DNA of 64,000 nucleotides, taken from the NCBI GenBank assembly GCA_963281255.1, contig OY725506.1, forward strand, positions 1,965,001-2,029,000. The letters run 5' to 3'. The DNA is from Aphrocallistes beatrix. Lineage: Eukaryota > Porifera > Hexactinellida > Sceptrulophora > Aphrocallistidae. Below the pieces are notes generated by a model, which saw nothing but the letters and a program-made list of their open reading frames with translations, did no database searches and was not told the DNA's origin. The position numbers and the translations under genes are program-made. This document shows positions 1 to 13,494 of this stretch, one piece after another; the stretch's first letter is position 1; every line of letters starts with the position of its first letter.

Positions 1-382
1 TGACTAATTCATTAATTCGTGATTAGTCAACTCAGATATACGTAGATATACAAGTATATATGTTATGGACCAAAGTGTAAATTGGCCAATATTTTAGAGA
101 ATCTTGGCAAAAATCTTGGCTAAACGAAACTTTGGTTCAGCCAAAATTGTTGAGTTAACCTAAATTTGATGGAAGCATAATACATTATGGTTCAATATAA
201 ATAGTACATTTATTTAATCTTATTGCGTTATGCGTTATGCGAGAGAGTAGTGATTATGATTACCAGTTGAGAAAATCCTTTAACGCTAATATAAAACTCA
301 TTCATGTTAACAGTAATTAGCAATTCACAATAATTAATTAAAAATATTAACAATTCAACAAAGGTATGAGTCATTTGTACTA

Positions 383-570
383 GTTACTTGCTCTGTTATG
401 AAGGGGACAGGAGTAATCCATTTGTCACTTGCTCTGTTATGAGGGACAGGGTGTAATTCAGTTGTCACTTGCTCTGTTATGAGGAACAGGGTGTAGTTCA
501 GTTGTCACTTGCTTTGTCACGAGGGACATGGTGTAATTCAGTTGTCAGCTGCTTTGCTATGAGAGGATGA
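383..570. repeat. 40-bp tandem repeat, about 4.6 units
   Basis: Units start near 383, 424, 464, 504 and 544 and share the core CACTTGCTCTGTTATGAGG followed by GGACAGGGTGTAATTCAG with a few substitutions. The array lies between the left terminal repeat and the coding remains of the integrase element, so it may be a subterminal or promoter-side repeat of that element. Confidence 0.85.
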
Positions 571-789
571 ACTTGTTTTGAAAAAAACAGGTTTTAAGTA
601 TTCATTAACCCAGGAAGAAATGAAGAGAGATAAGTTTGCTAGTTAATTCTTCTGAGGATTTTGGCAAAAGCACCCATCTCCGAACAGCTGAGAAGTACAG
701 CGTCAGTCGGTTTGGTGATATTGTCGAGCTGCATACCAAGGGTGGGGAGTTTCGAGGAAGAGAGAGAGCGCGTGCACTTTAGTAGTTGC

Positions 790-2070
790 CAAGGAAGATG
801 TTTACGAGACCCTCTGCAAAGCACACGACAAGATCTGTCATGCAGTGAGGTTTAGAATGTAGGCCTATCTGGAGAGACATGTAAACTGCACATTACTCGC
901 TCCATCTTGGACATATTTTTACGACTCTGCCCTATATGCCAGGAGAAAAGGGGAAGGTGACTGCGAAAAGGATTGTACACAAGCCAATCATTCCTCCAAC
1001 TGTTGGCCAGCGTGTACACTCTGACCTGATAGATTTACGAGTGCAGGAGGATAACGGGTACAAATACATCCTCAATTACCAGGACTGCTTTAGCAAGTTT
1101 ATTGTGTTGAGAGCGCTTAAAACGAAGTCAGCTGTAGAGGTGTGTGACCACCTGATCTCCATATTCTGTGAACATGGAGCACCTCACATCTTCCAGACAT
1201 ATAACGGAGGTGAATCTACTAATAACATGCTGAATATGGTACTGCTTACGGAGTGGAAGAGAACACGGTTCGTACATGGAGGCATCGGAAATCCACAGAT
1301 CAAGGAATCATTGAGTGAGCTAATCAAGATGTTGAGAAGCTGCTCTATGCCCGCCTCAAATCATTGAAAAGGCCAATGAACCAATGGGTGAGTGAGTTAA
1401 AATATGTTCAATATACTAAGAATACTGTAAAACATTCCGCTCTGGGCCGTAGTCCCTTTGGAGTACACTTTGGGAGGACCCCCCTGATCTATCTGTAGAT
1501 TTGATGTGTTACCCCAGGAGTTGATATACTCACTCAACACCGAGGACGATGTGGAGAAAGCTCTACAGTGGGGTAGCCAGATCATCGAATTCACTACTCA
1601 AACTACCGAGACTACAGCAGTTTATGTCCCACGACCCCCACTCTCTCGCATGACTCTTTGTCAGCCAGATGTGCCAATTCCTTCAGTCGATGTTTCTAAT
1701 CAAGTGGATAGAGACCAACAGCCTCAGCCATGTTCTTCATATAGCTCAGGACCTGTCCACGAGTACACCGAAGTTGAAGTTCCCTCATCGCCTCTCTCTT
1801 CTACTGACGAGCTGGATGAAACAATTCTCTCAGAGCTGTATCCAGTACTAGTTCAGGATGAGGATTCTTACGACTTGGAGGTTAGACCGCTTATTAGGAC
1901 TGATATTAGACCATTTGTTAACCCAAATGATAGACTTCTTCCTCCGATGTCGATCCAAAACTCCGATTTAACGAGAATGTTTGTGCTAATTGTGAACTGA
2001 ATGATGAGGTTATGCCATTTGTTAAATGTTGCTACTGTACAGATGACCTCAACTTCCACATAGACTGTAT
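790..2070 (+). pseudogene. Fossil integrase coding region (HHCC finger, catalytic core, C-terminal zinc finger)
   Basis: The translated remains show, in order, an HHCC-type zinc-binding segment, an integrase catalytic core (936-1367, with VHSDLIDLR and YILNYQDCFSKF, the usual surroundings of the first Asp in KRBA2-like integrases), a Pro/Ser/Thr/acidic-rich tail (from about 1506), and at the end a Cys/His cluster of the C-x2-C, C-x2-C, H-x2-C kind that resembles half a PHD or RING finger. An integrase would have catalysed DNA joining for the element. The region is broken in several places, so it is a fossil. Assignment to the KRBA2/Ginger type rests on remembered motif similarity. Confidence 0.65.
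1313..2036 (+). repeat. Left arm of internal palindrome in integrase element
   Basis: This segment recurs as its reverse complement at 2616-3333, with very few differences, so the same tail-region peptides can be read from both strands. The unique spacer between the arms is about 580 bp. Confidence 0.85.
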
Positions 2071-2615
2071 AGTCAGTGTAGGGCCATAGGGACGTACAGT
2101 ACTTTTGCTCAATGGATGATTACTGTGCACATGAACTGCAAAGGCAATCAAATCGCAAGGACGTATTCTAAGGGCTGTGTAAACAGGGCGCAGACATAAT
2201 AACGTCAAGCAATAAGTGATTGAAGGCTATTCATACTGGGGATAATGTAAGGGTCTCCATTCCAGTAGTAGATAGGGCCCCCCCTTGGTCCGAACAGTCT
2301 CATTGGGGTCGTAATGAAGGTGATCTCAGATGGGTGTGCCTTTATGATTGGCACCAAACATGACAAAATTTCTACTCCCTTGTCTTACTCAGATATTACA
2401 CCAAGCAATACGACTCAACTATTACACCCTGAACAGGTACCAGACACACACCTGTCGGTCAGAACGGCAGCCCAGCTTGATGTAGGCGGCTCTACTCATA
2501 ACTCCTGTAAGTTCAAGACAGGATCTAATACTACTCGTTGTATTTGCATCAAACGTAAGGTTATAAATGTTTTTCAAAATGTCATAATAGTTTGATTGTG
2601 TGATAACAAGAATTA

Positions 2616-3333
2616 GTAGCAACATTTAACAAATGGCATAACCTCATCATTCAGTTCACAATTAGCACAAACATTCTCGTTAAATCGGAGTTTTGGATCG
2701 ACATCGGAGGAAGAAGTCTATCATTTGGGTTAACAAATGGTCTAATATCAGTCCTAATAAGCGGTCTAACCTCCAAGTCGTAAGAATCCTCATCCTGAAC
2801 TAGTACTGGATACAGCTCTGAGAGAATTGTTTCATCCAGCTCGTCAGTAGAAGAGAGAGGCGATGAGGGAACTTCAACTTCGGTGTACTCGTGGACAGGT
2901 CCTGGGCTATATGAAGAACATGGCTGAGGCTGTTGGTCTCTATCCACTTGATTAGAAACATCGACTGAAGGAATTGGCACATCTGGCTGACAAAGAGTCA
3001 TGCGAGAGAGTGGGGGTCGTGGGACATAAACTGCTGTAGTCTCGGTAGTTTGAGTAGTGAATTCGATGATCTGGCTACCCCCTGTAGAGCTTTCTTCACA
3101 TCGTCCTCGGTGTTGAGTGAGTATATCAACTCCTGGGGTAGCATCAAATCTACAGATAGATCAGAGGGGTCTTCCCAAAGTGTACCCCAAAGGGACTACG
3201 GCCCAGAGCGGAATGTTTAACAGTATTCTTAGTATATTGAACATATTTTAACTCACTCACCCATTGGTTCATTGGCCTTGTCAATGATTTGAGGCGGGCA
3301 TAGAGCAGCTTCTCAACATCTTGAATAGCTCAC
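2616..3333 (-). repeat. Right arm of internal palindrome in integrase element
   Basis: Reverse complement of 1313-2036. The tail region including the Cys/His cluster is duplicated here in inverted orientation; the integrase core itself is not. The arm ends near 3333, before the right terminal inverted repeat (3484-3613). Confidence 0.85.
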
Positions 3334-3810
3334 TGTAGCCTTCTGTGAATGTGAAACTACTATTTCTATCTAATAATAGATTTAAAGAGCTTATATTTTT
3401 TATATTTATTAGTCATAAATTAGTTTTATTAGTAACAAATTGATTAATAACATTTAGAATTAAATCTACAATTTCTTGTCAACCCATAATGTATGATGCT
3501 CCCATCAAATTTAGGTTAACTCAACAATTTGGCTCAGCCAAATGTTTGGCTGAGCCAAAGTTTGACTCAGCCAATATTCTTAAAAATCTTGGCCAATTTA
3601 CACTTTGGTCCATGATATATATACACAAACATTACACGAGTTTTAATAGTATTGATGACTACTAAGGAGCGCTCTGTATTTCTATTAGTAGCTACGTATC
3701 CTCTCTCATTATATTTTACACACACAACTAATTAAATTCCAATATCCATCGTTACATAACATCACTCCCCTTCGAAAGATCCGATTCCAAGCCCGTACCA
3801 ATTGGATCAG

Positions 3811-4857
3811 CCATAGCCTTCTCTAATAATGCCCCACAGTAGACTGAAAATCATGGACTAGGGATGAAGTAGTAGCCGAATGGATTAATACACGATTAGC
3901 CTAAAATCATTAACCATGCGGAATAGGCATTAAGAATGTATTACCAGCATATATAAACATGGTATTAAAGTACATATATCCGTTGGAAAAATTTCGATTA
4001 GTCATCATATCATTGTGCAACAGGTCATTCTGACAATTTTAGCGATTTTCGAAGCTGTTATAACCCTATTTCTAAATGGTATTGAGGTGTGATTTTTGTG
4101 TTGAACCAAGATTGGTACGAGTTGATTTGAAAAATTTAGAATTTTTCAATGGAATGTTGTTACATTCAAGCGTTGCTATGATAATGCATTTTGGTCAGTT
4201 TGGGCCATTTAGAGCTTCAAATTTGATTGTGTTTGATAGGCAATGGACTATTTCCTATTAGGTGATAATACAACTTGAATTTCTAAATTCAACGAGTTTT
4301 GAGTTATGGGTTGATTTTAAGAATGTGACCAAAACACTAAATTGTCGCATAACTCTGTAGTCTGTTAATTAAGAAGTTTAAATTGTATTATTACCTAATA
4401 GGAAGTAGCCAATTGCCTATCAAATACGATCAGATTTGAAGACCTAGTTCTTACAGTTTGCAGGATATGGCTCAAACTGAACAAAATGCTTTACCATAGC
4501 AACGCGGGAATGTAACAACATTCCATTTAAAAATTCTAAATTTTTCAAATCAACTCGTACTAATCTTGGTTCAACACAAAAATCACACCTTAATACCATT
4601 TAGAAATAGGGTTATAACAGCTTCGAAAATCGCTAAAATTGTCCTTAGAATGACCTGTTGCGGAATGATATGATGACTAATCGAAATTTTGACAACCGAT
4701 ATATATACTTTGACACCATGTTTATATACGCTGGTAATACATTCTTAATGCTTATTCTGCATGGTTAACGATTTTAGGCTAATCGTGTATTAATCCATTC
4801 GGCTATTACCGCATCCTTGGTTATTTTACTGTGAGGCATTATTAGAGCAGGCTATGG
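3811..4857. mobile_element. Palindromic foldback/MITE element, copy 1
   Basis: The whole 1.05 kb reads as an imperfect palindrome centred near 4330. Its ends are CCATAGCC and GGCTATGG and it is flanked by ATCAG on both sides (3806-3810 and 4858-4862), a likely target duplication. It shares TIR and subterminal sequence (TGTATTACCAGCATA, GACTAGGGATG) with 14786-15751 and 19235-20288. No coding sequence is recognised; short open frames are incidental. Confidence 0.8.
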
Positions 4858-5289
4858 ATCAGCATATCTATCAGGTTGCTTTGTAATCCTTGAAGATCTT
4901 CGCAACATTTGATAATTCGCTACAGGTGATATCTCTGCATTATTAACATCTAAATTAGGCTCCAAAATGGTCTAAGTCCAACTGGTTCTGTCACTAGCTT
5001 TTCATTATTCGTCATAAACGAATCAGGGGAATTTTTTGCATCTGTATGGGATTAACTATTCACTTTCCTTTAGTTTTACACAGCATTAATGAACATTTAC
5101 TCCTCTCTTTCCAATAACAGTCCAGGGTCCTATATATTAAAGGAGCTAATTTTTCGACTTTAGTTTTATAATCTACATAATAGCACTAATTCGCCAATCT
5201 GAATCTCTTTTGCTACCTTCTTTTTATCAAACTGATATTTCATGGAATTCTGTGCAAGGTCAACATTATGTTCTACTTAATTGCGTATA

Positions 5290-5725
5290 TTATCCAGTTT
5301 TAACTTCGCCTAATGTCCACATGATTCCTCACCAACATAGCCCGTGCCATCTACAACCGGAACTTGTGAATCACTGTACATCCGCAAAGGAGATAATTTG
5401 CTACTTGCATTAGGAAGCGAATATATAACAAATGTTAGTTCACTCAGTAGAGATGGCCAATCCGATTTATTAATATTTCTATCCTCCAAAAGACACCTCA
5501 TTACCTGTTTAAACGTCTGCACACATCTCTCCGCCTGTTCATCTCCCTGTGGATGATACGGAAAGGATCTCTTCTTTTCTATACCACTCGCGAAGACATG
5601 AACTATCAACATTCTTTCCCTGAACTGAAATCAGAACCAATAGATAACCGTAACGATTGCTCCACCTCTTGGCAGCGACAGCTTCTTGATCATACATCGG
5701 GATAGCCTCTACAAATTTGCTGAAT
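5290..5725 (-). pseudogene. Fossil Ty3/gypsy integrase fragment
   Basis: The minus-strand translation matches the catalytic-core and C-terminal part of a gypsy integrase: a Y-H-P-Q-x-x-x-Q-A-E-R segment, then SDWPSLLSEL and PNASSKLSP, closely paralleled in the element at 47706-52569. Neither long terminal repeats nor other pol domains are visible nearby. It is a broken, old fragment. Confidence 0.75.
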
Positions 5726-6147
5726 ATACAACCATAGCCAACACATATCTATAGCTTTCAGAAGACCACGGTAAAGTTGTTACGCGATGACATTGATATA
5801 CTAGTTATTACAATTATTTGGCCACATACCCTTGTATTTTTAAAATAATCGGGTTAGTAGGGAAATATTGATGCAAATTAATTCAATCTCCATTTTTCCA
5901 AGCAATTAGTGAAAATAGCATCTTCATTCTATTAATATTCTGCGATCCACATGAGTATAGTCTAGCAAAGTGATTTCCGCATGCTCAATAACTTCTTCTG
6001 CTACTCCACCACAGCAACCAAGCCTTCATTACTATAGGCAAACAGCTCTCTTCGGCTCTCCTTATATAGAGTGTTAAGAAATTGAAACTGTCCTTAAATC
6101 ATGAAATGTAATTCTTCATTGTATTAAGTCTAATAGTCATGAAGGTA
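5726..6147. other. No recognised feature
   Basis: AT-rich sequence between the gypsy fossil and a MITE. I see no coding, RNA or repeat signature here. Confidence 0.5.
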
Positions 6148-6451
6148 CAGTCGAACCTGCAATAACGGCTACTTTATATAACGGTCACCTGTCTATAGCG
6201 GTCACTAATGAACAGTCCCGTCCGAAATTCCATATAATTGAACCTGTGTATAGCGATCACCTGCTCAACGCGGCCAGCGGCCACCTGTTTGTAGTCCCTT
6301 ACTGTCCCTAAAACTGTGTATAACGGCCATCACCTATCTATAACGGTCATCACCTGTCTATAACGGCCATCACCTGTCTATAACGGCCACCTGTGTATAA
6401 CGGCCAATTTTGTCCAGTCCCTTGGGTGGCCGTTATATACAGGTTCTACTG
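6148..6451. mobile_element. Tigger/pogo-like MITE with internal 20-bp repeats
   Basis: Ends are CAGTCGAACCTG and, inverted, CAGTAGAACCTGTATATAAC, each next to a TA dinucleotide (6146-6147, 6452-6453), as in pogo/Tigger elements. The interior has about six copies of a unit like TATAACGGCCATCACCTGTC, matching the terminal repeat, so the arm sequence has expanded inside the element. There is no open reading frame of note. Confidence 0.8.
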
Positions 6452-8628
<2,177 letters not shown>

Positions 8629-8824
8629 TTAAAAAATAAAATAATAAATAGTTTATCTAAATTTAGATATTAACAAATAACGAAATACTAAATACGATTT
8701 AAAATATATACATTATAGAGATTAAATAATGCTCACAATTTCCAATTAAACAGTCAAATAGTGATTGAAAAAAATGAGCACTATCCTAACAACTAATTTA
8801 CTATTTGGTCGCAAATGTTCCAAA

Positions 8825-9303
8825 ATACATTGACTAAAGTATTCGTACATCTCATAATTCCCCATACAAATAGTGATAATACTGATTTATTTTGCGAGTC
8901 AAGGTATTTATTTAATTGGTAAGAGATACGCTTAATTTAACTTCAAATTCGAATTCTCCATATTCGAATTACTCACTTTTTAATCTTCCAACTTGTTTAC
9001 ACTCCCACAAGGTTATAATTTTCAAACTGTGCTACCTCATACCACCAATGCCATCATAACAATGGTAATCACTCGCGACATGTGGCATAGGGTAGCAAAT
9101 GCTGAAAATACTTAATCTTGAAGAAGAGTAATTAAGTTGAAAACTTATAAAGTGGGTAATTTGAATATGGAAAATTTGAATTTGAAGTCAAATTAATTGT
9201 ATCTCTCACAAATTAAATATTCTTGAAACGATAAATAAACCAGTATTATAACTATTTGTATAGGGAATTATGGGGTGTACGAATACTTTTGTTGAGGCAG
9301 TGC
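8825..9303. mobile_element. Palindromic MITE (Tc1/mariner-like ends)
   Basis: An imperfect inverted repeat of about 480 bp. The left part (AAAGTATTCGTACATCTC, then ATAATTCCCCATACAAATAG) recurs inverted at 9225-9303. The right end contains CACTGCCTCAACAAAAGTAT, resembling Tc1-type terminal repeats. A mariner starts only a few bases beyond its right end. No coding sequence is seen. Confidence 0.7.
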
Positions 9304-9308
9304 ATATA

Positions 9309-10642
9309 CTAGGTCGTTCAATAAGTCTTGCGGGTCATGGTATATTTCGCAAACTATAATAGTAAACAAATCAGTTTTTATCTCTAAGACAACCTTATAT
9401 CTTAGCTTGATTTACTGAAAATCTTAGCTTGATTGAATGAAAATTACAAATTTCTGATCAATTTATTCACACATCATTTCAACATACTGGTAAAATTATG
9501 GCTTCCAAGGATGACAATTTTAATCTGAAACGGAGAGCTTACATTGAGTTTCGCACAAAACTCCGCATCCAGCCGGTACTCATCTGCAACTAGTTGCAGG
9601 AGGTATTGTGCATGGACTGCCCTTCCAGATCAACGGTCGAGCGATGGGCTGCACGATTTCAGTCTGGAAATACAAACGTGTCAGATCTACCTCGATCTGG
9701 GAGACCGGTGTCCGTCAGCACCCCAGAGAATGTTGCTCTAATCGAGAGCAAAGTCAGGGAAGATAAGTGTATAACAATCGAGCAGTTAGAGCAGAGTATG
9801 GAGATTTCATCGGGGGCCATGCATTCCATTCTGACTACTCAGCTTGGTTTCCGATCCATTTGCGGTAAGTGGGTCCCAAATAACCTCGGCGATCAACAAA
9901 AGCTCGCACGTGTAAAGACTGCCAAGAAACTCCTGGAAACCTATGACGGTTGTGATCCTAGACGCCTAGCTGAAGTTATAACCGGGGATGAGACTTGGGT
10001 ATATTATTCAACCCCTTACAGCAAGTATAAAATGCGATCATGGGTGAGAGGCGACGAAAGACCGGCCCAAATTCCTAGGCCCGACTTCAGAAAACCGAAG
10101 GTCATGTACACGATCTTCTTCAATAGTAGTGGAATAGTCTTGCAAATACCTTCTGAAAGTGGTAAAACAGTAAACGCAACGTTTTTTATAGAGAAAGTAC
10201 TTCCAAACCTAATAAAAAACGTGGAAGAGCTCCGCCCCAGGCTAAAATGAGGGGAATAAAATTATTGATAGATAATGCTAGCTCCCATACAACCAAGCTC
10301 ACTAAAAATTTCTTGGAATCAGAGGGGTTAGATTTACTTCCCCACCCACCCTACTCACCAGACCTAGCTCCCTGTGATTTTTGGCTATTCCCCAAGCTCA
10401 AAATATACCTTCAAGGCAGGGAATTTGAGTCGAAACAAACCCTCGGGTCGGCCCTGTACCAGTTCTTCAAATCCACCCCCGAAGAAGAGTACAGAAATGC
10501 ATTCATAAAGTGAGTGGAAAGATCGAAACGCTGTGTAGAAGTAGGAGGGGGGTATTTCGAATAAATAATACATTGAGACATATTCTATGACATTTATTTA
10601 TGATTTTATGGTATGACCCGCAAGACTTTTTGAATGCCCTAG
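9309..10642 (+). mobile_element. mariner transposon, nearly full length
   Basis: Terminal inverted repeats of about 28 bp (CTAGGTCGTTCAATAAGTCT at the left; the right end is its imperfect inverse) are flanked by TA on both sides (9307-9308 and 10643-10644), the Tc1/mariner target duplication. Length 1334 bp is normal for mariner. It lies in the 12.4-kb host intron, opposite in strand to the host gene. Confidence 0.9.
9498..10562 (+). pseudogene. mariner transposase, DD34D, inactivated
   Basis: The transposase cuts and pastes the element. The N-terminal paired-type HTH region (starting MASKDDNFNLKRRAYIEF) is followed by a GRPVSVS linker, ITGDETWVYY with the first catalytic Asp, LLIDNASSHT with the second, and SPDLAPCDFWLF with the third, with 34 residues between the second and third Asp, as in mariner. 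It is broken by an in-frame TAG near 9585, by a frameshift near 10247 between the first and second catalytic motifs, and by a TGA where a Trp is expected near 10511. These few lesions suggest a moderately young copy. Confidence 0.9.
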
Positions 10643-10648
10643 TATATA

Positions 10649-12392
10649 CAGCGTGTCCGGAAATTATTGACAGTAAACTTTAACTTAATGTAGTATAAAA
10701 CTTGTACTTAGAAAGAGAATTATAATTTCAGGATAACTTCATTTATGTATTTTTACTATATATTCATTGTTTTGAGTCACACTTTCATATTATGTGATTA
10801 CCCTGCATCTTTTCTGGAATGCAAACTCATTCTTTGTCTCAATTTTTGTCAAAATCACAATCACTATTTGCTATGGTATAGCAACGTTTTCTTCCATACC
10901 GCTCAAATTAGTTATAAAAATATCTAAGAATGTACATATCTTGTAGCTGTGCAATTCTTGAGTGTTTGTTCAAAGGATTCGAAAATATATAGGCTCTGAA
11001 AGTCAGAATTAGTGTGATTGACGCTCGCAGACAATAACAACGTAAAAGTAGAATTTCGCCTATAAATTTTACAATTCTGAACTTAACTTGTTTAAACTAA
11101 TGGAATATCTAATAATTAGTGCTATTTGTGGGGATTGACCACGAATACAATTATATTTTGGGACGCCGGAATTAGACCAACGCAGAGGTAGGAATTAGAC
11201 CAACGTTTGAGGTAGGAATAAGACCAACGCAGAGGTAGGAATTAGACCAACGCTTTTTTAGAGTTAGGAATAAGACCAACGCAGAGGTAGGAATTAGACC
11301 AAAGTTTAAGTTAGGAATAAGACCAACGCAGAGGTAGGAATTAGACCAACGTTTAAGGTAGGAATAAGACCACTTTTTAACAGTTATTAAACATGTTGAT
11401 TTAGAATTGAAAACAGTGCAACTATACAAAATTTCTCCTTTGCACCTAACTCAAAAGGCTTACTTTCACTTGCTCTTATAATTAATGTTTCCGACATAAA
11501 ATGCCTGCTTTCGCCCTTATTTGGCTACATTCATTTCTGAAAATGTCACTGTACCCCCCCCCCCCAACATGGAACTGAAAATGCTTCAGATCACGTCCAA
11601 TTTCAATTTGCTCCTAACTCAAAAGGCTTACTTTCACTTTGCTCTTATAATGTTTCCGACATAAAACGCCTGCTTTCGCTCTCATTTGGCCACATTATTT
11701 TCTGAAAATGTCACTATACCCCCCCCACAGGGAACTGAACGTTGGTCTAATTCCTACCTCTGCGTTGGTCTTATTCCTACCTTAAACGTTGGTCTAATTC
11801 CTACCTCTGCGTTGGTCTTGTTCCTAACTCTAAAAAAGCGTTGGTCTAATTCCTACCTCTGCGTTGGTCTTATTCCTAACTTTAAAAAAGCGTTGGTCTA
11901 TTTCCTAGCATCAGGTTAGTTGGTCTTATTCCTACCTAAACGTTGGTCTTATTCCGCTCCCCCTATATTTTCTCAAATTCAATTTTTTTTCTCGAGAAAT
12001 TTGATTTTTGTAGGGTAATCACTGACGGATCCTAATTCTGACTTTCGGATCCTATGTCTTTCCGAATCCTTTGAACAAACACTCAAGCATTGCACTACAA
12101 GATATGTACATACTTAGATATTTCTATAACTAATTTGAGCGGTATGGAAGAAAACATTGCTATACCATAGCAAATAGTGATTGGGATTTTGACAAAAAGT
12201 GAGACAAAGAATGAGTTTGCATTCCAGAAAAGATGCAGGGTAATCACATAATATGAAAGTGTGACTCAAAACAATGAATATATAGTAAGAAAATACATAA
12301 ATGAAGTTATCCTGAAATTATAATTCTCTTTCTAAGTACAAGTTTTATACTATATTAAGTTAAAGTTTACTGTCAATAATTTCCGGACACAC
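10649..12392. mobile_element. Long inverted-repeat element (arms about 370 bp), TA-flanked
   Basis: The left arm (10649 to about 11025) and right arm (about 12040-12392) are inverted copies, starting with GTGTCCGGAAATTATTGACA. TA lies outside each end. The middle is occupied by the foldback element 11160-11963. No transposase frame is present, so this is a non-autonomous, probably Tc1/mariner-mobilised element that later received another insertion. Its left end is within a few bases of the mariner's right end. Confidence 0.75.
11160..11963. mobile_element. Foldback element with tandem-array arms, copy 1
   Basis: The ends are GGGACGCCGG and, inverted, GGGGGAGCGG. The target duplication TATATTTT is exact (11152-11159 and 11964-11971). 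Each arm is an array of units of about 20-24 bp, alternating GGAATTAGACCAACGCAGAG and GGAATAAGACCAACG; the left array is 11170-11375, the right array is inverted at 11738-11955. The spacer has two similar halves containing CTCAAAAGGCTTACTTTCAC and short C-runs. Open frames through the arrays encode only repeat peptides and are not genes. The same architecture occurs at 28976-29611. Confidence 0.85.
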
Positions 12393-12764
12393 TATATATA
12401 TTGCGGTAGATGTGTGCTATTGGAAGATGATGTCGAATGGCCAACATCTTCCGCGGGAGATGTTGGCACTAGTCAATGTATGGCTACTTTTTGTCACTAA
12501 TAAGGCTTCTGGAAACTACTTACTTCATCATGAGTGTGAAAATATTATATGGTTACTATGTAGTAATTGTAAGGTTTCTTAATGTAAATTTTATATTTAT
12601 GCTCTTCACACCATCATATACACATTCTCGCACCTCTTGACTCCAAAAATTATAGGATAAATATTTTGTTTGTTTTGGGCGACTCTACCCTATCATGTAT
12701 TTCATTATTCACAAATGCGCATGCTTGATTCTACATTCTATTTCAGTATTATCGGCTATTTCCA
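12393..12764. other. No recognised feature
   Basis: About 370 bp of AT-rich intron sequence between two transposon relics. Confidence 0.5.
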
Positions 12765-13494
12765 TTGTCTGGATTATCTTTCCAAATGAATGTGCTTGAT
12801 CTTTCAGTTAGCGGGATTTCAGTTCGCTCTCAGGTAATTGGAATGATTGAAAGTGCTTTGGCGCAAAAAGATGTTGCCTTGAGGTTGGTAGTTGGAGAAT
12901 GTTCGGTTCGAAGATGGTGGTACAACCATAGAACTGGCACTTCAATGGAACCAAACCCGGTCTGTGCGTCCGAAAAAGTTAATCCGCGTCCCTAAACTGA
13001 TTATTAACAAATCAATGGACCAACAATGGCAATCTACAAGAAGGATCTCTAGAAGACTCAAGAATGAGACTTAATCTATATCAAACTCCTCTATACATCG
13101 GCAATTAACTGAAAGTCTTGGTGCTCACCATTATTAACACTGCAAATCCCACTAATTCAGATCGAATCAGATAAATCGTCTTCGATTCGTCCATGAACAT
13201 TGCCTATCGCCTAACCGCCAAAATGATCGAATATGGGCAAGAAATTCTGATTCAATAAACCCGGTCAATCTCATGATTTGGCACATTCATTTGGGAGGAT
13301 AATCCAGACGATGGAAAATAGCAGATAAAACTGAAATAGAGTAGAATCAAATAGTTAGAGTAGGATAAATTACGAATAGAAACAATGAATTCAGTAAACA
13401 AAGAGTAGATACAATGAGACTATAATGATTTAAAAGTAAATGCAAAATAACCAATCTAAAATACCGGCCAAGACTTTAGGAACACCCTGTATAT
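12765..13494 (+). pseudogene. Tc1-like transposase N-terminal relic with right TIR
   Basis: Plus-strand peptides LSVSGISVRSQVIGMIESA, DVALRLVVGECSVRRWWYNH and PKLIINKSMDQQWQSTRRIS match the N-terminal helix-turn-helix region and linker of Tc1-like (DD34E) transposases. Frames change within it and the catalytic half is missing. A candidate terminal repeat, the inverse of TACAGGGTGTTCCTAAAGTC, lies at 13471-13494. The left end is lost or unrecognised. This is a decayed DNA transposon in the host intron. Confidence 0.75.

Larger units (their letters stand above)
65..3613 (+). mobile_element. Fossil integrase-bearing element with TIRs (KRBA2/Ginger-like)
   Basis: Terminal inverted repeats of about 120 bp (65-189 and 3484-3613, both starting ATGGACCAAAGTG when read inward) bound the element. 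It holds an integrase-type region on the plus strand and, in its right half, a large internal palindrome. Candidate flanks TGTTA and TGATA are similar but not identical, so the target duplication is uncertain. The integrase type resembles that of KRBA2/SCAND3 proteins and of Ginger DNA transposons. The element is broken at several places and looks old. Confidence 0.7.

Noticed and set aside
383-570. CRISPR-like spacing of repeats
   Set aside because: The 40-bp units are contiguous with no unique spacers, and the DNA is eukaryotic.
11172-11919. Open frames with LIPTSALV and RWSNSYLCVG repeats on both strands
   Set aside because: They run through the tandem-array arms of a foldback element; the periodicity of the DNA explains the peptides.
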